Shown in pieces: positions 7,341-9,312 of a stretch of DNA of 9,312 bases. Origin of the DNA: Nocardioidaceae bacterium (GTDB lineage Bacteria; Actinomycetota; Actinomycetes; Propionibacteriales; Nocardioidaceae); NCBI GenBank assembly GCA_013811715.1, contig JACCUS010000130.1, positions 1 to 9,312 of the forward strand, given 5' to 3'. The notes beneath the pieces were generated by a model that saw only the letters and a list, made by a program, of their open reading frames with translations, was not told the origin of the DNA and ran no database searches. How positions within the stretch are numbered: position 1 is the stretch's first letter; every line of letters starts with the position of its first letter. The translations under genes were made by a program, and so were the position numbers.

Positions 7341-7360
7341 GCGCTCAGGCCCCGCGCGTC
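7331..7360. terminator. Inverted repeat between convergent lipoprotein and rpf genes
   Basis: GACGCGC (7331-7337) and GCGCGTC (7354-7360) form a 7-bp perfect stem around a 16-nt loop. The loop contains the 10-bp palindrome TGAGCGCTCA (7338-7347). The lipoprotein stop codon lies in the loop, and most of the rpf stop codon lies in the distal arm. The position suits a bidirectional terminator, but neither side has a T-run, so the call is tentative. Confidence 0.4.
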
Positions 7361-7853
7361 ACCGGAAGTTGATCGCCTGGAGGGGTTCGACGCGCGCCCG
7401 GCGCTCACCCGCGCCGTACTGCCATGGGTGCTGGAACTTGGCCACGAGCTTTGCATCGTCGCTCGCGCGAGCATCGGACCCGTCGAGGCCGAGCTTTTGC
7501 GAACAGGCCGGCCAGGCGCCCCAGCCCTGGCCGCGCAGCACCTTCTCGGCGATCGCGATCTGCTCCGCGCGGCTGGCCAGGTCGGCACGGTCGGCGTACT
7601 TGCCGCCGCCGTACGCCTTCCAGGTGCTGTAGCTGAACTGGAGGCCCCCGTAGTAGCCGTTGCCGGTGTTGATGTGCCAGTTGCCGCCGGACTCGCACTC
7701 CGCGAGTCGGTTCCAGGTGCGGCTCGTGGCGGCGTCAGCAGAGGTGAGAGTCGAGGAGACGGGGGCTGCGACGGCGATGGCGGCCGTGGCGGCGACGGCG
7801 GCGCGACGCACGGATCGGCGGCGGGGCGCGCGGTGACGTGGCTGATGGGCCAT
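7359..7853 (-). CDS. Resuscitation-promoting factor-type transglycosylase (Rpf domain)
   Basis: Secreted muralytic enzyme predicted to cleave the glycan strand of peptidoglycan and so promote regrowth from dormancy or spore germination. The 164 residues begin with an Arg-rich n-region and an Ala-rich signal peptide, with cleavage likely near residues 39-42 (SADAA). The Rpf domain spans about 45-118: WNRLAECESGGNW carries the catalytic Glu54, then NTGNGYYGGLQFSYSTW, YADRADLASRAEQIAIAEKVL and GQGWGAWPAC. Cys53 and Cys117 are 64 residues apart, exactly as the disulfide pair in M. tuberculosis RpfB. A 47-residue tail (118-164) follows that I do not recognise; there is no LysM domain. The ATG at 7853 has GGAGAGG 7 nt upstream. 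The gene is preceded by a c-di-AMP riboswitch, a known regulator of actinobacterial rpf genes. Confidence 0.93.
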   Translation of the reverse strand: MAHQPRHRAPRRRSVRRAAVAATAAIAVAAPVSSTLTSADAATSRTWNRLAECESGGNWHINTGNGYYGGLQFSYSTWKAYGGGKYADRADLASRAEQIAIAEKVLRGQGWGAWPACSQKLGLDGSDARASDDAKLVAKFQHPWQYGAGERRARVEPLQAINFR

Positions 7854-7863
7854 GGGGAAGCCT

Positions 7864-8060
7864 CTCCGCCGCCTGCGAAGTGAGCTGTCGGGTTCGGGCG
7901 GAAAGGTTCGCCCGGCCCGCGGTCACCGAAATGACCGCGATGCTTAACCCCGAGGCGCCGACAAGACCGAAGTTCGTCGGCGCCGAAATCACGGGTCCCC
8001 CGCTCCTACCCTGTCGGTCTGCTGATGGCTGCCAGTTGTGGTGGGTAGGACTCGGCGTAC
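7864..8060 (-). promoter_or_regulatory. c-di-AMP riboswitch (ydaO/yuaA type) of rpf
   Basis: The rpf leader carries the family's conserved blocks in order: GGAGCGGGGGACCC (near 8007-7994), a GGGGTTAA block in the usual GGGGTGAA position (7951-7944), and CCCGAACCCGACAGC followed by CTTCGCAGGCGG (near 7899-7869). Perfect stems support the fold: 8-bp TCCTACCC/GGGTAGGA (8050-8043 with 8011-8004), 9-bp GGCGCCGAC/GTCGGCGCC (7984-7976 with 7962-7954), 7-bp GCGGTCA/TGACCGC (7938-7932 with 7925-7919) and 6-bp CGGGCG/CGCCCG (7914-7909 with 7900-7895). Closing P1 probably pairs CGCC near 8057-8054 with GGCG near 7873-7870. The Shine-Dalgarno GGAGAGG (7867-7861) abuts or overlaps the P1 3' strand, and there is no room for a separate terminator, so control at translation initiation is likely. 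Exact ends are estimates. Confidence 0.9.
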
Positions 8061-8068
8061 CACACACG

Positions 8069-8091
8069 GCGTCCCTCCGGCGGAGGGACGC
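8069..8091 (-). terminator. Strong 10-bp hairpin upstream of the rpf riboswitch
   Basis: A perfect 10-bp stem (GCGTCCCTCC and GGAGGGACGC) closes a 3-nt loop. It lies 83 nt past the aldo/keto reductase stop and just upstream of the riboswitch. No U-tract follows (GTGTGTGG on the minus strand). It may terminate the reductase transcript in the U-less form often proposed for actinobacteria. Alternatively, it may be the 5' cap hairpin of the rpf mRNA, because the putative rpf promoter places the start site at its base. Confidence 0.5.
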
Positions 8092-8096
8092 TAGAG

Positions 8097-8126
8097 ACAG
8101 TACGCCAGGCCGAGCTCGACCGGCAA
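8097..8126 (-). promoter_or_regulatory. Putative promoter of the rpf riboswitch transcript
   Basis: On the minus strand TTGCCG (8126-8121, four of six matches to the -35 consensus) is followed after 18 bp by TACTGT (8102-8097, TANNNT pattern). Transcription would start near 8090, giving a leader of about 240 nt containing the hairpin and the whole riboswitch. A second TANNNT match, TAGCGT (8093-8088), has no good -35. Confidence 0.45.
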
Positions 8127-8174
8127 CCCTCGCCAAGCATCCGACGTGGCACGGCTCCTCGCCGGCGCGGCGCC

Positions 8175-9029
8175 TCAGTTGGCCAGCGAGGCGAGCTCGT
8201 CGGCCGTGAGCCGCAGCCCCGCCGCCGCGACGGAGTCCTGGATCGACTGCGGCCGGCTGGCACCCGGGATGGGGATCATCACGTCGGAGATCGCCAGCTC
8301 CCAGGCGAGGCAGACCTGCTGCGGGCTCACGTCGTGGCGGTCGGCGACCTCGGCGAAGGCGGTGTGCGTCGGCCCGAGATCCTTGGCCTCCCGCATTCCG
8401 CCCAGCGGGCTCCACGGCAAGAACGCGAGCCCGAGCTCCTCACACAGGTCGATCTCCGATTCACTGGAGCGGAACCTCGGCGAGAACTGGTTCTGCACCG
8501 AGACCAGCGCGTCTCCGAGGACCTCGTGGGCCAGCCTGATCTGTGCCGGGTTGGCGTTGGAGATGCCGGCCCGCGCGATCAGCCCGGCGTCGTACAACGC
8601 CTTCAGCCCGCCCATCGTCTCCTCATACGGGACCTCAGGGTCTGGTCGGTGATGCTGGTAGAGGTCTACGGTGTCCACTCCCAGCCGCCGCAGCGACGCC
8701 TCGCACGCTTGGCGAAGGTAGCCCGGGCGGCCGTTTGTCCCCCAATCCTCGCCGTCGCGGGTATGACCCCCCTTGGTCGCGACCATGACCTCCGCGGAGG
8801 CGCCGGAGTACGTCGACAGCGCCTTCGCCACGACCTCCTCATTGGCACCCAAGCCACGGTCGCTCGGCGTGTAGGCGTCGGCGGTGTCGATGAGCGTCAC
8901 ACCGGCGTCGAGGGCGGCATGGATGGTCGCGACGGCCCGGTCCTCGTCGGGTCGGCGGTCGGTGGTCAGGTGCATGGCGCCGAGCCCGATCGCGCTGACC
9001 TTGGCATCTCCGATTCGTCGTGTCTGCAT
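8175..9029 (-). CDS. Aldo/keto reductase
   Basis: Cytosolic NAD(P)H-dependent oxidoreductase of the AKR superfamily; the substrate cannot be read from sequence. The 284 residues form one TIM barrel. The catalytic tetrad is visible: Asp48 and Tyr53 in LIDTADAY, Lys86 in VATKGG, and His127 in DLYQHHRPDP. Cofactor-side elements include GISNANPAQI, VSVQNQFSP, FLPWSPLGG and the late IPIPGASRPQSIQDSV, typical of the group of predicted oxidoreductases with YghZ/Tas-like features. The ATG at 9029 has AAGGA 7 nt upstream; in-frame extension toward 9173 would run through the divergent transporter gene and is rejected. The gene diverges from the FUSC gene across 35 bp. The 321 bp downstream hold the hairpin, promoter and riboswitch of rpf. 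Confidence 0.92.
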   Translation of the reverse strand: MQTRRIGDAKVSAIGLGAMHLTTDRRPDEDRAVATIHAALDAGVTLIDTADAYTPSDRGLGANEEVVAKALSTYSGASAEVMVATKGGHTRDGEDWGTNGRPGYLRQACEASLRRLGVDTVDLYQHHRPDPEVPYEETMGGLKALYDAGLIARAGISNANPAQIRLAHEVLGDALVSVQNQFSPRFRSSESEIDLCEELGLAFLPWSPLGGMREAKDLGPTHTAFAEVADRHDVSPQQVCLAWELAISDVMIPIPGASRPQSIQDSVAAAGLRLTADELASLAN

Positions 9030-9064
9030 CTGTCCATCCTTACCAGGCCTGCCAAGATGGCGGG

Positions 9065-9312
9065 GTGGACCTGTCCTCGCTCGGCGATCGGGCGTGGAGA
9101 CGCGGCCGGCTCTCAGCCGCTGCGCGTCTGCGCCGGCTGAGATCCAAGCTCTGGCTGGTGGGGCAGTGCGCACTCGCGGCTGGGACAGCCTGGATCATCG
9201 CGCGGCACGCCTTCGATCACGCCACCCCGTTCTTCGCACCGATCGCCGCGGTGGTGTGCCTTGGCACCTCTTACGGCCAACAGCTGCGGCGGGTGGCCGA
9301 GGTGATGGCCGG
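9065..9312 (+). CDS. FUSC-family membrane protein, N-terminal part (aromatic acid exporter-like)
   Basis: The first 82 codons of a gene that continues past the window. A cytosolic Arg-rich N-terminus (RRGRLSAAARLRRLRSK) precedes a first membrane helix (about residues 29-46, LWLVGQCALAAGTAW). A second helix begins at PFFAPIAAVVCLGTSYGQQL (55-74), the motif typical of FUSC/aromatic acid exporter proteins, followed by RRVAEVMAG. These proteins are thought to export aromatic acids or other small organics. The GTG start at 9065 is inferred from the reading frame and the divergent neighbour; no strong Shine-Dalgarno precedes it, though CAAGAT 6 nt upstream could be a weak leaderless -10 box. It diverges from the aldo/keto reductase, so the two may share a regulatory region of only 35 bp. 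Confidence 0.8.
   Translation, partial: MDLSSLGDRAWRRGRLSAAARLRRLRSKLWLVGQCALAAGTAWIIARHAFDHATPFFAPIAAVVCLGTSYGQQLRRVAEVMA

Noticed and set aside
9030..9173. N-terminal extension of the aldo/keto reductase to 9173
   Set aside because: The added residues lie outside the barrel fold, overlap the FUSC gene, and the ATG at 9029 has a good Shine-Dalgarno.

Overview
The window is very G+C-rich (roughly 70% by eye), uses GTG starts, has 4-nt GTGA/ATGA gene overlaps and a leaderless-type promoter. It carries HemQ, DUF3000 and a resuscitation-promoting factor. Together these point to a high-GC actinobacterium. The gene order (coproporphyrin-pathway heme genes, DUF3000, ribonuclease D) fits Nocardioidaceae/Propionibacteriales, but that placement is inference.

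Left part (1-4547): three heme genes lie on the minus strand, hemE, then hemG (cgoX), then hemQ. HemE makes coproporphyrinogen III, CgoX oxidises it to coproporphyrin III, and HemQ decarboxylates coproheme to heme b. This is the coproporphyrin-dependent route; the ferrochelatase is not in the window. hemG and hemQ overlap by 4 nt. A plus-strand DUF4349 lipoprotein gene sits between hemE and hemG, diverging from hemG and overlapping the 3' end of hemE by 35 nt. Downstream of hemQ is an unresolved 346-bp stretch. It begins with another GTGA-coupled start followed by an apparently broken short reading frame, and ends in a more AT-rich tail.

Middle (4548-7340): a plus-strand operon starts at a leaderless-type promoter and encodes a DUF3000 protein, ribonuclease D (4-nt overlap) and a secreted lipoprotein with a low-complexity Ser/Thr/Pro linker.

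Right part (7341-9312): a minus-strand secreted Rpf-type cell-wall lytic transglycosylase gene converges with the lipoprotein gene. Its roughly 240-nt leader contains a clear c-di-AMP (ydaO/yuaA-type) riboswitch whose 3' edge abuts the Shine-Dalgarno sequence. A putative promoter and a strong hairpin lie just upstream of the aptamer. Next come a minus-strand aldo/keto reductase and the divergent start of a FUSC-type membrane transporter cut by the window edge.

Most of the window is ordinary actinobacterial core genome. The regulated rpf leader is its most notable element. I found no mobile element, CRISPR array, tRNA or rRNA.
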